From Flagellimonas hymeniacidonis (GTDB lineage Bacteria > Bacteroidota > Bacteroidia > Flavobacteriales > Flavobacteriaceae): 64,000 bases of DNA. The DNA lies in assembly GCF_008040165.1 (NCBI RefSeq), contig NZ_VRUR01000001.1, positions 1,507,349 to 1,571,348 on the forward strand, given 5' to 3'. The notes beneath the pieces were generated by a model that saw only the letters and a list, made by a program, of their open reading frames with translations, was not told the origin of the DNA and ran no database searches. Shown piece by piece: positions 9,758 to 18,704 of the stretch; positions within the stretch are counted from its first letter, which is position 1; every line of letters starts with the position of its first letter. A program made the translations under genes and the position numbers.

Positions 9758-10858
9758 ATGACGACAGTAAGACACAACTGGACCAAAGAAGAAATTCTAG
9801 CTATTTATAACAAACCCTTGATGGAGTTGTTGTACGAAGCAGCTACCATTCACCGAGAGCATCATGATCCGAATACGGTTCAGGTCTCAACCTTACTTTC
9901 CATTAAAACTGGAGGATGCCCAGAGGATTGTGGGTATTGTCCACAAGCAGCTCGGTATCACACAGATATTGAAGGAAATGATTTAATGACTGTTTCTCAT
10001 GTAAAGGCACAGGCACTTCGCGCAAAAGAGTCAGGTAGCTCAAGGGTTTGCATGGGCGCGGCATGGAGAAATGTAAAGGACGGTCCCGAGTTTGATCAGG
10101 TTTTAGAAATGGTTCGTACCATCAATAAATTGGATATGGAGGTTTGTTGCACATTGGGGATGCTTACTGAAAATCAAGCAAAAAGATTGGCAGAAGCTGG
10201 GTTGTATGCCTACAATCATAACTTAGATACTTCTGAGGATTATTATAAAGATGTAATTTCTACACGCGCTTTTGAGGATAGATTAGAGACTATAGATAAC
10301 GTTAGAAAGAGCAATGTTACCGTTTGTAGTGGAGGTATTATAGGAATGGGGGAACAATTAGAAGATCGGGCTGGAATGTTGGTAGCCTTAGCTTCTTTAA
10401 ACCCACAACCAGAATCCGTACCAATAAATGCACTTGTTGCCGTAGAAGGCACCCCTATGGAAGATATAGAACCCGTATCCATCTGGGAAATGATTCGTAT
10501 GGTTGCGACCACAAGGATAGTAATGCCAGAAACGCAGGTGAGATTATCCGCAGGACGTACAGAAATGAGTAGGGAAGGACAAGCGATGTGCTTTTTCGCT
10601 GGAGCCAATTCTATTTTTGCAGGTGATAAATTGCTTACTACCCCCAACCCTGATGTGAATGAGGATATGGAAATGTTCAAACTTTTGGGTTTGAACCCAC
10701 AAAAACCTTTTACTAAGATTTCACAACCGAAAACTGTAGAAGCTTCAGATTCTCAATTGGAACCTTTGGGCGAAAAACCAAAATGGTCACGTCCAGACCA
10801 TACTATTGAACGTAATGAAGAGGCCAAACAAAAGTCAAAATTAGTCTCCAAAGAGTAG
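9758..10858 (+). CDS. bioB: Biotin synthase (radical SAM)
   Basis: Inserts sulfur into dethiobiotin to form biotin. The radical-SAM 4Fe-4S motif is GGCPEDCGYCPQ with C54, C58 and C61. ARYHTDIEG, GSSRVCMGAAWR and YNHNLDTSEDYY are all typical BioB blocks, and RLSAGRTEMS contains the arginine of the 2Fe-2S site. The protein is 366 residues, longer than E. coli BioB, because of a polar lysine-rich tail of about 40 residues. It has its own promoter box and so need not depend on bioA transcription. Confidence 0.96.
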   Translation: MTTVRHNWTKEEILAIYNKPLMELLYEAATIHREHHDPNTVQVSTLLSIKTGGCPEDCGYCPQAARYHTDIEGNDLMTVSHVKAQALRAKESGSSRVCMGAAWRNVKDGPEFDQVLEMVRTINKLDMEVCCTLGMLTENQAKRLAEAGLYAYNHNLDTSEDYYKDVISTRAFEDRLETIDNVRKSNVTVCSGGIIGMGEQLEDRAGMLVALASLNPQPESVPINALVAVEGTPMEDIEPVSIWEMIRMVATTRIVMPETQVRLSAGRTEMSREGQAMCFFAGANSIFAGDKLLTTPNPDVNEDMEMFKLLGLNPQKPFTKISQPKTVEASDSQLEPLGEKPKWSRPDHTIERNEEAKQKSKLVSKE

Positions 10859-10916
10859 CTGCAAAATTCATTTAAAAACCTTTTATTAATTTAGTTGTTT
10901 CAAATTCATTGAAATT

Positions 10917-11786
10917 TTGGAGCTTAACCTTGAACAAATTCCTCGAGAACAAACCCTTTCCGAGAAAGAGTTTATCCAAAAGTATTTTAAACCTCAAAAG
11001 CCCGTTGTTATTGAGCGCTTTGTTGAGGATTGGCCAGCATATACCAAATGGAATCTTGATTATATAAAGGAAGTTGCCGGAGAGAAAATTGTTCCGCTCT
11101 ATGATGATAGACCCGTAAAACATGATGAAGGATTTAATGAACCGCATGCAACAATGAAAATGCGGGACTACATTGATCTTCTAAAAAGTGAACCTACAAA
11201 ATATCGTATTTTTCTTTGGAATCTTTTAAAGGAGGTGCCACAACTTCAGTATGATTTTTCATTCCCTAAATTTGGTCTTCGTTTGATGAAAGGCTTGCCC
11301 ATGATGTTTTTTGGGGGAAGCAACTCCCATACTTTTATGCATTATGATATTGATCTGGCGAATATCTTTCATTTTCATTTTGAGGGTAAAAAAAAGTGTA
11401 TTCTTTTTCCGCAATCAGAAACTAAATTTTTATATAAAATCCCCCATTCTCTTATTACAAGGGAAGATATAGACTTTGCAAATCCGGACTTGGAAAAGTG
11501 GCCTGCATTGGAGTTCGCTAAGGGTTTTACAACTCATTTAGAACACGGAAATGTGCTCTATATCCCCGAAGGATATTGGCATCATATGAAATACATTACT
11601 CCAGGATTCTCCATGAGTCTTAGGGCAATTGCCAGAAAGCCCAGAAATTTTGGCAAGGCAGTGTATAATATTCTTTTTATGCGGCATTTTGATAATGCAA
11701 TGCGCAAAATAAAGGGGCAAGAGTGGATCGATTGGAAAAATGAGAAGGCAGTGACCAGAACCCATAGTTTGTTATACGGGAAATAG
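10917..11786 (+). CDS. Cupin-like JmjC-domain protein
   Basis: Putative Fe(II)/2-oxoglutarate-dependent oxygenase of the cupin_8 / JmjC-like group, 289 residues, cytosolic. PVVIERFVEDWPAY near the N-terminus is the typical opening. HTFMHYDIDLANIFHFHFEGKKK supplies the HxD iron ligands and the 2OG lysine region, and GNVLYIPEGYWHHMKY supplies the distal histidine. The start is a TTG (10917) with no upstream ATG in frame. The substrate is unknown. Relatives hydroxylate proteins or tRNA. It follows bioB by 58 bases and may read from it. Confidence 0.8.
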   Translation: MELNLEQIPREQTLSEKEFIQKYFKPQKPVVIERFVEDWPAYTKWNLDYIKEVAGEKIVPLYDDRPVKHDEGFNEPHATMKMRDYIDLLKSEPTKYRIFLWNLLKEVPQLQYDFSFPKFGLRLMKGLPMMFFGGSNSHTFMHYDIDLANIFHFHFEGKKKCILFPQSETKFLYKIPHSLITREDIDFANPDLEKWPALEFAKGFTTHLEHGNVLYIPEGYWHHMKYITPGFSMSLRAIARKPRNFGKAVYNILFMRHFDNAMRKIKGQEWIDWKNEKAVTRTHSLLYGK

Positions 11787-11796
11787 CCTTGTTTAG

Positions 11797-12267
11797 CTAA
11801 ATCAACTCTTTTAATTTTTCGTACACAAGATTACTTTCCCATCCGCGGTAAAGTAGATAATCGGCCAGTTTCTTTTTCCTTTTTTGAACGTTGGGTTCTT
11901 GAATTTGGGATAACCTTTTTTCCGCCAAATCATGAAGCGTGCTATGATACGCTTCCTCATCAATTTCTTGTAATCCACTTTTAATATTGAATTGAGAAAT
12001 ATGACGTTGCTTCAATTCGTTTATGATGCGTTTTTTACCCCATTTTTTAATGGAAAACTTTCCTCTGGCAAAACTTTTGGCGAATCGCTCTTCGTTGAGG
12101 TAGTTTTCTTGGATCAAATGCCCCATAATTTCGTCAATAGCTTCTGGGATCATGCGCATTCCCTTTAGCTTTTCTACAACTTCTTTATGACAACGCTCTT
12201 GATAAGCACAATAGCTTTCCATTTTTCTGGTTGCTTCGGTCAAACTATATGCTTTATGTTGTATCAA
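11797..12267 (-). CDS. recX: Regulatory protein RecX
   Basis: Modulator of RecA filament formation, 156 residues. The sequence is all-alpha with RecX triple three-helix repeats: AYQERCHKEVVEKLKGM, YLNEERFAKSFARGKFSIKKWG and the terminal LADYLLYRGWESNLVYEKLKEL. The length matches the family. recA is not in the window. It is transcribed leftwards after a small membrane protein gene and is convergent with the cupin gene. Confidence 0.9.
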   Translation of the reverse strand: MIQHKAYSLTEATRKMESYCAYQERCHKEVVEKLKGMRMIPEAIDEIMGHLIQENYLNEERFAKSFARGKFSIKKWGKKRIINELKQRHISQFNIKSGLQEIDEEAYHSTLHDLAEKRLSQIQEPNVQKRKKKLADYLLYRGWESNLVYEKLKELI

Positions 12268-12287
12268 CTTAAAAAGAAAAATTGCAA

Positions 12288-12569
12288 TTATTTTTTTTGT
12301 CTGAAATCCAATTCAGCCTTCATTCGCTTTGCCTGCCTTAAATTGATTGCAACAATAGCCATGGAACCAATCAGCACAAACAAAAGTGGAAGCATAGAAC
12401 TGTCTTTTTTAACGAAGAAAAGATAAAGAACTGTTCCCAGAAGCAATACAGAAGTGCCAATTAACATTCCTACAATTGCTTTGATCGTCTTAATGCTTTG
12501 TTTTAATTCTTCGGATGATTGTGCCTTTATTTTTTGGTTCTTCACTTTAGGGTCAATTACATTTTGCAA
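12288..12569 (-). CDS. Small two-helix membrane protein, unknown
   Basis: 93-residue protein that I do not recognise. It has a charged N-terminus, two hydrophobic helices (about 29-52 and 58-77) separated by a short KKDSS loop, and a basic C-terminus (RQAKRMKAELDFRQKK). No enzymatic motif is visible. It lies 20 bases upstream of recX on the same strand and is likely co-transcribed. Confidence 0.65.
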   Translation of the reverse strand: MQNVIDPKVKNQKIKAQSSEELKQSIKTIKAIVGMLIGTSVLLLGTVLYLFFVKKDSSMLPLLFVLIGSMAIVAINLRQAKRMKAELDFRQKK

Positions 12570-12591
12570 TTCCGATTCAATATACTAAAAA

Positions 12592-12625
12592 CAAAAAAAG
12601 CGACTCCATAATTGAAGTCGCTTTG
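12592..12625 (-). terminator. Terminator of the RNase G gene
   Basis: On the minus strand, AAAGCGACT, loop TCAATTATGG, AGTCGCTTTTTTT. The stem with its T-tract follows the stop of the ribonuclease gene. Confidence 0.88.
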
Positions 12626-12627
12626 TA

Positions 12628-14175
12628 TTATCTAATTGTTTTACCGTCTTTGTTTTTAAAACGATATTCAAGGTAGGTATAAGCATCTCTGGGTTGAATT
12701 TTGACCCATTTCTTATGTTCTAAGAACCACTTGTATCGTGGAGATGGAAATCCCTTAGTCAGGTATGCCGCAATAAAAGGATGTATGTTCAAAATTATCC
12801 CCTCATCTTTTTGCTTGCCTTTCATTATTCGTTCTAAATCAACATTAATTTTGTCGATTAAAACAATGGGCGCTTCAACTTCGGCACCTGTGCCATTTGG
12901 ATTTTCCTCACTTGTTTTGATATTCATCTCTGGACGAACCCGTTGTCTGGTTATTTGTACCAAACCAAATTTACTAGGGGGCAGGATTTTGTGCTTTGCA
13001 CGGTCATCCTTCATTTCGTCTCTTAGATGATCAAACAATTTTCTTCGGTGATCACCTTTGGTCATATCAATGAAATCAACTACAATGATTCCGCCCATAT
13101 CGCGCAGCCTCAACTGTCTTGCAATTTCGGAAGCTGCCAACAGGTTTACTTCCAAGGCGGTATCTTCTTGATTCTTCGCCTTATTGGAACGGTTGCCACT
13201 GTTTACATCAATTACATGAAGTGCTTCTGTGTGCTCTATAACCAGGTACGCACCTCTACTCATGGAGGCGGTGCGGCCAAAAGAGGTCTTTATTTGACGC
13301 TCAATCCCAAATTTCTCATAAATGGGAGTGGTACCAGAGTAGTGTTTCACTATGGATTCCTTTTGGGGCGCGATTTCATGCAAATAATCTTTGATTTGAT
13401 TGTAAAGTGTCTCATCATCAACATGGATTCCTGTAAAGGAATCGTTGAATACATCTCTAAGAATGGATGAAGCTCTGTTCAGCTCGATCAATACTTTGGA
13501 GGGGTGAGACGCTCTTTGCAATTTCTTGCACATTGTAATCCACTTGGAAAACAAGTTTTGAAGATCTTTGTCTAGTTCTGCAACTTTTTTGCCTTCTGCT
13601 ACGGTACGTATAATTACACCAAATCCTTTGGGCTTAATACTTTTTACAAGTCGTATAAGCCTATCTTTTTCTTCTTTGCTTCCTATTTTTTGTGATACGG
13701 AAACACGATCGGAAAAAGGCACCATGACCAAATAGCGTCCGGCTATCGAAAGCTCTGAGCTAATTCTGGGTCCTTTGGTGGAAATGGGTTCTTTTACAAT
13801 TTGTACCAATAATGACTGATTGGCCTTAATAACTTCGTTAATACTGCCATTCTTGTCTATATCTTTTTCAAATGGAAAATTCTTTAGGGAATAGTCTTTT
13901 AGCTTTCCCGTTCTAGCTTTTTTAATGAATTGCAACATGGAGGACAATTGTGGGCCTAGATCATGATAGTGCAGGAACGCATCTTTCTCATAACCTACAT
14001 TAACGAATGCCGCATTTAGACCGGTAACGGGTTTTCTTATCTTGGCTAAGAAGATATCCCCTACGGAAAAGTTGTTGTCATCCTCGTCTTTGTGTAATTC
14101 TATTAGTTTTCCATCCTTTAGTAAAGCAAAATCGACTGCTTCAGGACTAGATCTAACGATTAATTCTCTATTCAC
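12628..14175 (-). CDS. rng: Ribonuclease E/G family endoribonuclease
   Basis: Single-strand-specific endoribonuclease for rRNA maturation and mRNA decay, 515 residues, the RNase G size. An N-terminal S1-like domain is at about 35-120 (GDIFLAKIRKPVTGLNAAFVNVGYEKDAFLHYHD). The catalytic region contains ALHVIDVNSGNR and GGIIVVDFIDM with the Mg-binding aspartates. There is no long unstructured degradosome-scaffold tail as in RNase E. It follows HU and the 29-residue protein on the minus strand but is separated from them by a hairpin terminator. Confidence 0.93.
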   Translation of the reverse strand: MNRELIVRSSPEAVDFALLKDGKLIELHKDEDDNNFSVGDIFLAKIRKPVTGLNAAFVNVGYEKDAFLHYHDLGPQLSSMLQFIKKARTGKLKDYSLKNFPFEKDIDKNGSINEVIKANQSLLVQIVKEPISTKGPRISSELSIAGRYLVMVPFSDRVSVSQKIGSKEEKDRLIRLVKSIKPKGFGVIIRTVAEGKKVAELDKDLQNLFSKWITMCKKLQRASHPSKVLIELNRASSILRDVFNDSFTGIHVDDETLYNQIKDYLHEIAPQKESIVKHYSGTTPIYEKFGIERQIKTSFGRTASMSRGAYLVIEHTEALHVIDVNSGNRSNKAKNQEDTALEVNLLAASEIARQLRLRDMGGIIVVDFIDMTKGDHRRKLFDHLRDEMKDDRAKHKILPPSKFGLVQITRQRVRPEMNIKTSEENPNGTGAEVEAPIVLIDKINVDLERIMKGKQKDEGIILNIHPFIAAYLTKGFPSPRYKWFLEHKKWVKIQPRDAYTYLEYRFKNKDGKTIR

Positions 14176-14310
14176 CTGAATCGATTTTAATTTATCCCAC
14201 TTTTATAGTATAGGGATAAATGATTAAACAATATATAGAATCGGTTTTAATAAACCGACTGAAATTCTTTTTTTGAATCTCTATGTCAAAGAACGTATGT
14301 GTTTAAAATG

Positions 14311-14337
14311 AAAAAGTAGTTGTAACAACTACTTTTT
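14311..14337 (-). terminator. Terminator overlapping the end of the 29-residue gene
   Basis: AAAAAGTAGTTG, loop TAA, CAACTACTTTTT is a perfect 12-bp inverted repeat with A and T tracts on the two arms. The stop codon and last codons of the small basic gene are inside the stem. Confidence 0.85.
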
Positions 14338-14418
14338 CTTGTGTCGGTTAGCTCTCCTGCGTTTTTTCCGCTTATGGGTAGCTACCTTATGTCTTTTTCT
14401 CTTTTTACCACTCGGCAT
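14329..14418 (-). CDS. 29-residue Lys/Arg-rich protein, probable ribosome-associated peptide
   Basis: Reading the minus strand from the ATG at 14418 gives MPSGKKRKRHKVATHKRKKR, then RRANRHKKK and a stop at 14329. Nineteen of the 29 residues are Lys, Arg or His, as in very short ribosomal proteins such as bL34, bL36 or THX. It is the same type of peptide that is commonly encoded beside HU and RNase G in Flavobacteria. Function is inferred from composition only. It lies 27 bases downstream of HU, and its last codons form the stem of a terminator. Confidence 0.8.
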   Translation of the reverse strand: MPSGKKRKRHKVATHKRKKRRRANRHKKK

Positions 14419-14445
14419 ATGGCTCTTTCTTTTGTGTTAGTTATA

Positions 14446-14736
14446 TTATTTTACTTGTACGTTGCTCTTTACACCTTCAACAAACACTTTTGCTGGTTTA
14501 AAGGCTGGGATATTGTGCGCAGGAATTTTGATGGTAGTGTTCTTAGAAATGTTTCTACCCGTTTTTTCCGCCCTCGTCTTAATGATAAAGCTTCCAAAAC
14601 CTCTTAAATATACATTATCACCATTCTCCAAGGACGATTTTACCTCCTCCATAAAAGATTCAACTGTCGCTTGTACGTCTCCTTTTTCAATACCTAGTTT
14701 TTCTGAGATTCTAGTTACAATATCTGCTTTCGTCAT
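14446..14736 (-). CDS. HU/IHF family DNA-binding protein
   Basis: Nucleoid-associated DNA-bending protein, 96 residues. MTKADIVTRISEKLGIEKGDVQATVESFMEEVKSSL is the dimerisation half. LRGFGSFIIKTRAEKTGRNISKNTTIKIPAHNIPAFKPAK contains the beta-arm with the conserved GRN and the IPA intercalating proline motif. It heads a leftward unit with the 29-residue basic peptide. A T-rich spacer separates it from the divergent mutY. Confidence 0.95.
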   Translation of the reverse strand: MTKADIVTRISEKLGIEKGDVQATVESFMEEVKSSLENGDNVYLRGFGSFIIKTRAEKTGRNISKNTTIKIPAHNIPAFKPAKVFVEGVKSNVQVK

Positions 14737-14861
14737 TTCGTATTATTATTATTTTCTTATTTTTTTAGGCTTGCAAATATAAAAATTAAAATTAATCTTT
14801 TGTTTAAACCCTTTAATTTTAAGTATATAAACTGCTACATTTAACCATTAGTATTTCCCGA

Positions 14862-15899
14862 ATGTCTTTTTCTCAAAAAATTTTAACATGGTATGGCCAA
14901 AACAAGCGCGAATTACCATGGAGGGCTACCCAAGACCCTTACAAGATTTGGCTGTCTGAAATTATGTTACAACAGACGCGCGTAGCGCAAGGAATGCCAT
15001 ATTATCATAAATTTTTGGAGGCTTTTCCAACGGTTTATGAACTTGCTGCCGCCGAAGAGGAAAAAGTTTTAAAGCTATGGCAGGGGTTGGGATACTACTC
15101 AAGAGCAAGGAATTTGCATTCCACAGCAAAGATTGTGGTAGAACAATATGGAGGGAAATTTCCAAATACATATAAGGAGCTTAAAAAGCTAAAAGGGGTG
15201 GGCGATTATACGGCCAGTGCAATCGCATCAATCTGTTTTAATTTGCCAGAACCTGTAGTGGATGGAAATGTATACCGGGTCCTTTCTAGATATTTTGGCG
15301 TAGACCTTCCTATAAATAGCCCAAAGGGCATTCAATATTTTAAAGCATTGGCTAGGAATGTCATGCATGTAGAAAATATTAGGGACTACAACCAAGGAAT
15401 TATGGAGTTTGGAGCCATACAATGCGCTCCAAAAAAGCCCTACTGTTTATTATGCCCGTTAAATGATAGTTGTGTGGCGCTTAAGGAAAATCTGGTGTCC
15501 AGTTTACCTGTAAAGCTTAAAAATACCAAAGTGAAAGAACGCTATTTTAACTATTTGGTGGTTTTAGATGAAAACAAGAACACTTTACTTGAACAACGAA
15601 AAGGAAAAGGAATATGGCAGAACCTATATCAATTTCCTTTATTGGAATCTCATAAAACATTGAATTTAAAGGAATTAAAAAGTGAAATCCTAACAATGTC
15701 AAATTTACCAAACGCAAATGAAATAGCGCTACATAACGAGCAACCTATAGTGCATAAACTATCCCATCAGCATTTGCATACAAGATTTTGGATTTTGCGG
15801 GTAAAGGATACAATCAAAGAAGGAATTTCATGGGACCAGATCACCACTTTTCCGGTTCCAGTTTTGATGGCTGATTTCATCAAGACATTTAAAATTTAG
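14862..15899 (+). CDS. mutY: A/G-specific adenine DNA glycosylase MutY
   Basis: Removes adenine mispaired with 8-oxoguanine. 345 residues. The helix-hairpin-helix is LKGVGDYTASAI with the catalytic aspartate of VVDGNVYRVLSR following. Four cysteines, C-x6-C-x2-C-x5-C in CAPKKPYCLLCPLNDSC, bind the 4Fe-4S cluster. The C-terminal NUDIX-like 8-oxoG-recognition domain runs from about residue 230 (LVVLDENKNTLLEQRKGKGIWQNLYQFPL). The order mutY-ssb-gldE-gldD is conserved in gliding Flavobacteria. Confidence 0.96.
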   Translation: MSFSQKILTWYGQNKRELPWRATQDPYKIWLSEIMLQQTRVAQGMPYYHKFLEAFPTVYELAAAEEEKVLKLWQGLGYYSRARNLHSTAKIVVEQYGGKFPNTYKELKKLKGVGDYTASAIASICFNLPEPVVDGNVYRVLSRYFGVDLPINSPKGIQYFKALARNVMHVENIRDYNQGIMEFGAIQCAPKKPYCLLCPLNDSCVALKENLVSSLPVKLKNTKVKERYFNYLVVLDENKNTLLEQRKGKGIWQNLYQFPLLESHKTLNLKELKSEILTMSNLPNANEIALHNEQPIVHKLSHQHLHTRFWILRVKDTIKEGISWDQITTFPVPVLMADFIKTFKI

Positions 15900-15907
15900 T
15901 ACTTTTG
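15900..15907 (+). promoter_or_regulatory. -7 promoter box upstream of ssb
   Basis: TACTTTTG is a perfect TAnnTTTG box overlapping the end of mutY, 15 bases before the ssb ATG. No TTG is found at the expected -33 spacing. Confidence 0.45.
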
Positions 15908-15922
15908 ACTAATTAAATAATT

Positions 15923-16378
15923 ATGAGCGGAACATTAAACAAAGTGATGCTAATTGGGCATTTAGGAGACGAGGTTAAAATCCATTATTTTGAAGGGGGC
16001 AACTGTATAGCAAGATTTCCTTTGGCCACTAATGAAACCTATACCAATAGGCAAACTGGAGAAAAAGTGACCAACACAGATTGGCATAATATTGTTGTAA
16101 GAAACAAGGCTGCGGAGATATGTGAAAAATACCTTAGCAAGGGCGATAAAGTATATGTGGAAGGAAGATTGAAAAACCGACAATGGCAAGGTGAAGATGG
16201 TAACACCAGATATACCACAGAAGTTCATGTTCAGGATTTTACATTTTTGTCCACCAAAAAAGAAAGCATGGCAAATACGCAACAGGCATCTGCAGCATCG
16301 ACACAAAATGAGCCTATAAAATCAACAGCACCTGCACCGGTTGATGAAACCGAACAGGATGATGACCTACCATTCTAA
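15923..16378 (+). CDS. ssb: Single-stranded DNA-binding protein
   Basis: Tetrameric OB-fold protein covering ssDNA in replication and repair, 151 residues. The OB domain spans 1-110, beginning MSGTLNKVMLIGHLGDEV with DWHNIVVRNKAAEICEKYLSKGDKVYVEGRLKNR. A low-complexity Gln/Ala/Pro linker leads to the acidic partner-binding tip DDDLPF at the C-terminus. It is 26 bases from gldE, and a promoter box lies just upstream. Confidence 0.97.
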   Translation: MSGTLNKVMLIGHLGDEVKIHYFEGGNCIARFPLATNETYTNRQTGEKVTNTDWHNIVVRNKAAEICEKYLSKGDKVYVEGRLKNRQWQGEDGNTRYTTEVHVQDFTFLSTKKESMANTQQASAASTQNEPIKSTAPAPVDETEQDDDLPF

Positions 16379-16403
16379 AGAAATAAGATAAAGCAATACA
16401 AAT

Positions 16404-17732
16404 TTGGACCCTGAACCCCATTGTTTGGCGTTTTTCCTAACCACCTTTAATACCATCTTTACAATAAAGGTGATTGTGCTTTTACTTCTTTTGGCGTGTT
16501 CTGCCCTAATTTCTGGTGCCGAGGTAGCATTGTTTGGACTCTCCCAAACGGATTTGAATGAATTGGAAGAAGCGGACAGCTCCAAAGGCAAACTAATAGT
16601 CCAATTACTAAAAAGGCCAAAAAAGCTCTTGGCCACGATTTTAATTACCAACAATGCCATTAACATAGGAATTGTTCTGTTGTTCAGTTCTATTGGCGAT
16701 GTTATATTTTCCCAGATAAACCAAACCTTGTTTGGTGTAATTTCTGTGCGTTTTCTTTTAGAAGTTGTGGTAGCAACGTTTTTAATCTTAATGTTTGGCG
16801 AGATATTGCCGAAAATCTATGCTAACCGGAACAAGATCCAGTTTTCGTATTTCATGTCAATTCCTTTAAAACTTTTAAATAGTCTATTTACGCCCTTAAG
16901 CTCGCCAATGAGCTCGGCCACAGTTTTTTTACAGGAAAAATTGGGAAAAGAAAAATCAAGCTTAAGCGTAGATCATTTATCCCAGGCGCTGGAACTAGCT
17001 TCGGAAGGGGATACCACAAAAGAAGAGCAAAAAATATTGGAAGGAATTGTATCCTTTGGGAATACGGATACCAAACAGGTGATGAGACCACGTATTGATA
17101 TTTTTGCATTGAATGAGGAAATGAAATTTCCAGAGGTCATTGAAGAAATAAAAAAGAATGGTTATTCCCGTATCCCTGTCTTTTCAGAAAACATGGACAA
17201 CGTTTTGGGCGTTCTATATGTGAAGGATCTTTTACCTTTTATTGATAGAAAAAGCTTCAATTGGATGTCATTGATTCGTGAACCTTATTTTGTTCCAGAA
17301 AACAAAAAATTGGACGATTTGCTGTTAGAATTCCAAGATAAAAAGAATCATTTGGCTGTAGTTGTGGATGAATATGGAGGAACTTCGGGAATAGTGACCT
17401 TGGAAGATATTATTGAGGAGATTGTTGGGGATATTAGTGATGAATTTGATGATGAAGACTTGGTTTTCTCTAAGTTGGATGATTATAACTATGTTTTTGA
17501 TGGGAAAACCACATTGAAAGATTTTTATCGTGTGGTCAAAATTGAAGATGAAGAAGCATTTGAAGGACAAAAAGGAGAGTCAGAAACTATTGCAGGTTTT
17601 GTGTTGGAAATTTCAGGGAGTTTTCCAAAACGAGGAGAAAAAGTCCTTTTTAAAGCATATCAATTCATTGTAGAAAGCTTGGACAAGAAGCGATTAAAAC
17701 GAATAAAAGTTACCTTACCACATGAATCATAA
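16404..17732 (+). CDS. gldE: Gliding motility-associated protein GldE (CNNM/CBS type)
   Basis: Membrane protein of the TlyC/CorC family required for gliding or for GldD function, 442 residues. An N-terminal DUF21/CNNM membrane domain with four hydrophobic segments spans about 15-190 (ACSALISGAEVALFGLS...). Two CBS domains follow at about 220-340, then a CorC/HlyC C-terminal domain at about 355-440. The start is TTG at 16404, giving MDPEP, the N-terminus expected for GldE. It overlaps gldD by 11 bases. In Flavobacterium johnsoniae gldE overexpression compensates gldD defects, so the pairing is functional. Confidence 0.92.
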   Translation: MDPEPHCLAFFLTTFNTIFTIKVIVLLLLLACSALISGAEVALFGLSQTDLNELEEADSSKGKLIVQLLKRPKKLLATILITNNAINIGIVLLFSSIGDVIFSQINQTLFGVISVRFLLEVVVATFLILMFGEILPKIYANRNKIQFSYFMSIPLKLLNSLFTPLSSPMSSATVFLQEKLGKEKSSLSVDHLSQALELASEGDTTKEEQKILEGIVSFGNTDTKQVMRPRIDIFALNEEMKFPEVIEEIKKNGYSRIPVFSENMDNVLGVLYVKDLLPFIDRKSFNWMSLIREPYFVPENKKLDDLLLEFQDKKNHLAVVVDEYGGTSGIVTLEDIIEEIVGDISDEFDDEDLVFSKLDDYNYVFDGKTTLKDFYRVVKIEDEEAFEGQKGESETIAGFVLEISGSFPKRGEKVLFKAYQFIVESLDKKRLKRIKVTLPHES

Positions 17733-18279
17733 AGGAATAGTATATGTTGTAATACTGGTTTTTTTCATCAGCTGTAAGGATGAAGTTTTGCCAAAGCCTA
17801 GTGCTTTGTTACGGCTGGACTATCCTACAGCAAAGTACCAACAGTTAGAAGCTGATTGTGCATATACTTTTGAGTTAAATACGTTGTCAGCCATAAAAGA
17901 GAACAAGAACTGTGCTTTGGTATTGGATTATCCCATGATGAGAGGTTCCATATATATTACATATAAACCCGTAAAAAACAACCTAGAAACCTTGCTTACA
18001 GATGCTCAAAAACTATCCTACGAACATGCGGTAAAGGCAGATAATATTGTAGAGCAGCCTTTTGTAAATGAGCAAGATGATGTCTATGGAATGTTTTACG
18101 AAGTAAGTGGTAATGCAGCATCCCAGTCACAATTTTATGTAACAGATAGTACGAGTCACTTTGTAACGGGATCCCTTTATTTTTATGCAAAGCCTAATTA
18201 TGATTCCATTCTTCCAGCGGCTGTATATTTACAAAACGACATTAGAAGGATTATGGAAACATTAAGATGGAGCAAATAG
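17722..18279 (+). CDS. gldD: Gliding motility lipoprotein GldD
   Basis: Envelope lipoprotein needed for gliding, 185 residues. The lipoprotein signal peptide ends at VFFISC, so the lipidated cysteine is about residue 18. It continues KDEVLPKPSALLRLDYPTAKYQ, the characteristic GldD start. DCAYTFELN and the closing PAAVYLQNDIRRIMETLRWSK are typical. Translation starts inside gldE. The core motility (gldKLMN, spr) genes are elsewhere. Confidence 0.92.
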   Translation: MNHKGIVYVVILVFFISCKDEVLPKPSALLRLDYPTAKYQQLEADCAYTFELNTLSAIKENKNCALVLDYPMMRGSIYITYKPVKNNLETLLTDAQKLSYEHAVKADNIVEQPFVNEQDDVYGMFYEVSGNAASQSQFYVTDSTSHFVTGSLYFYAKPNYDSILPAAVYLQNDIRRIMETLRWSK

Positions 18280-18281
18280 CA

Positions 18282-18704
18282 CTACTCCTTGCCCAATAAA
18301 GCCTCCGCTTTTTCTATACTGCTATTGATTTGCTCTTTAAGCGCTTTTACTTTGGTCTCTTCCTCATCCAACCATTTTTGTTTTTCTTCTGTAAGTTCCT
18401 TTCCATCTAAAATCTCATCAGAATCAAAGCGGTTGCCGAACGCCATCATCCAATCCATCATGGCCTTGTTTGCCTCTTGTAGGTCTTTCATTGCAGCTTC
18501 ATACTGAACGCCTGTTTCTGTAGTGTCCACCTTGCTTTTGAGTTTACCAACAAGTTTGCCCAATGTTCCCATTTTAGGCATTACTTCATCATGTATGGCC
18601 ATCACTTGCTCCATTTGAGATGGTCCTTCAGGGGTTTTCTTTTCTTGCTTACATGCGCTCAAAAGAAATAAAACAAGAAATATTGATAGTGCGTATTTTT
18701 TCAT
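18282..18704 (-). CDS. Coiled-coil lipoprotein, unknown function
   Basis: 140-residue lipoprotein. The signal peptide LVLFLLSAC gives a lipidated cysteine near residue 18. The mature part is almost entirely helical and charged, with predicted coiled coil over about 30-135 (KLVGKLKSKVDTTETGVQYEAAMKDLQEANKAMMDWM). Similar flavobacterial proteins are often auto-named viral A-type inclusion protein, which is uninformative. Its start overlaps the stop of the PepSY gene by four bases, so the two are coupled. Confidence 0.75.
   Translation of the reverse strand: MKKYALSIFLVLFLLSACKQEKKTPEGPSQMEQVMAIHDEVMPKMGTLGKLVGKLKSKVDTTETGVQYEAAMKDLQEANKAMMDWMMAFGNRFDSDEILDGKELTEEKQKWLDEEETKVKALKEQINSSIEKAEALLGKE

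Noticed and set aside
10243..10680. 145-codon minus-strand ORF
   Set aside because: Shadow of bioB, low complexity and no family resemblance.
13027..13470. 147-codon plus-strand ORF
   Set aside because: Antisense to the RNase G gene, whose motifs are certain.
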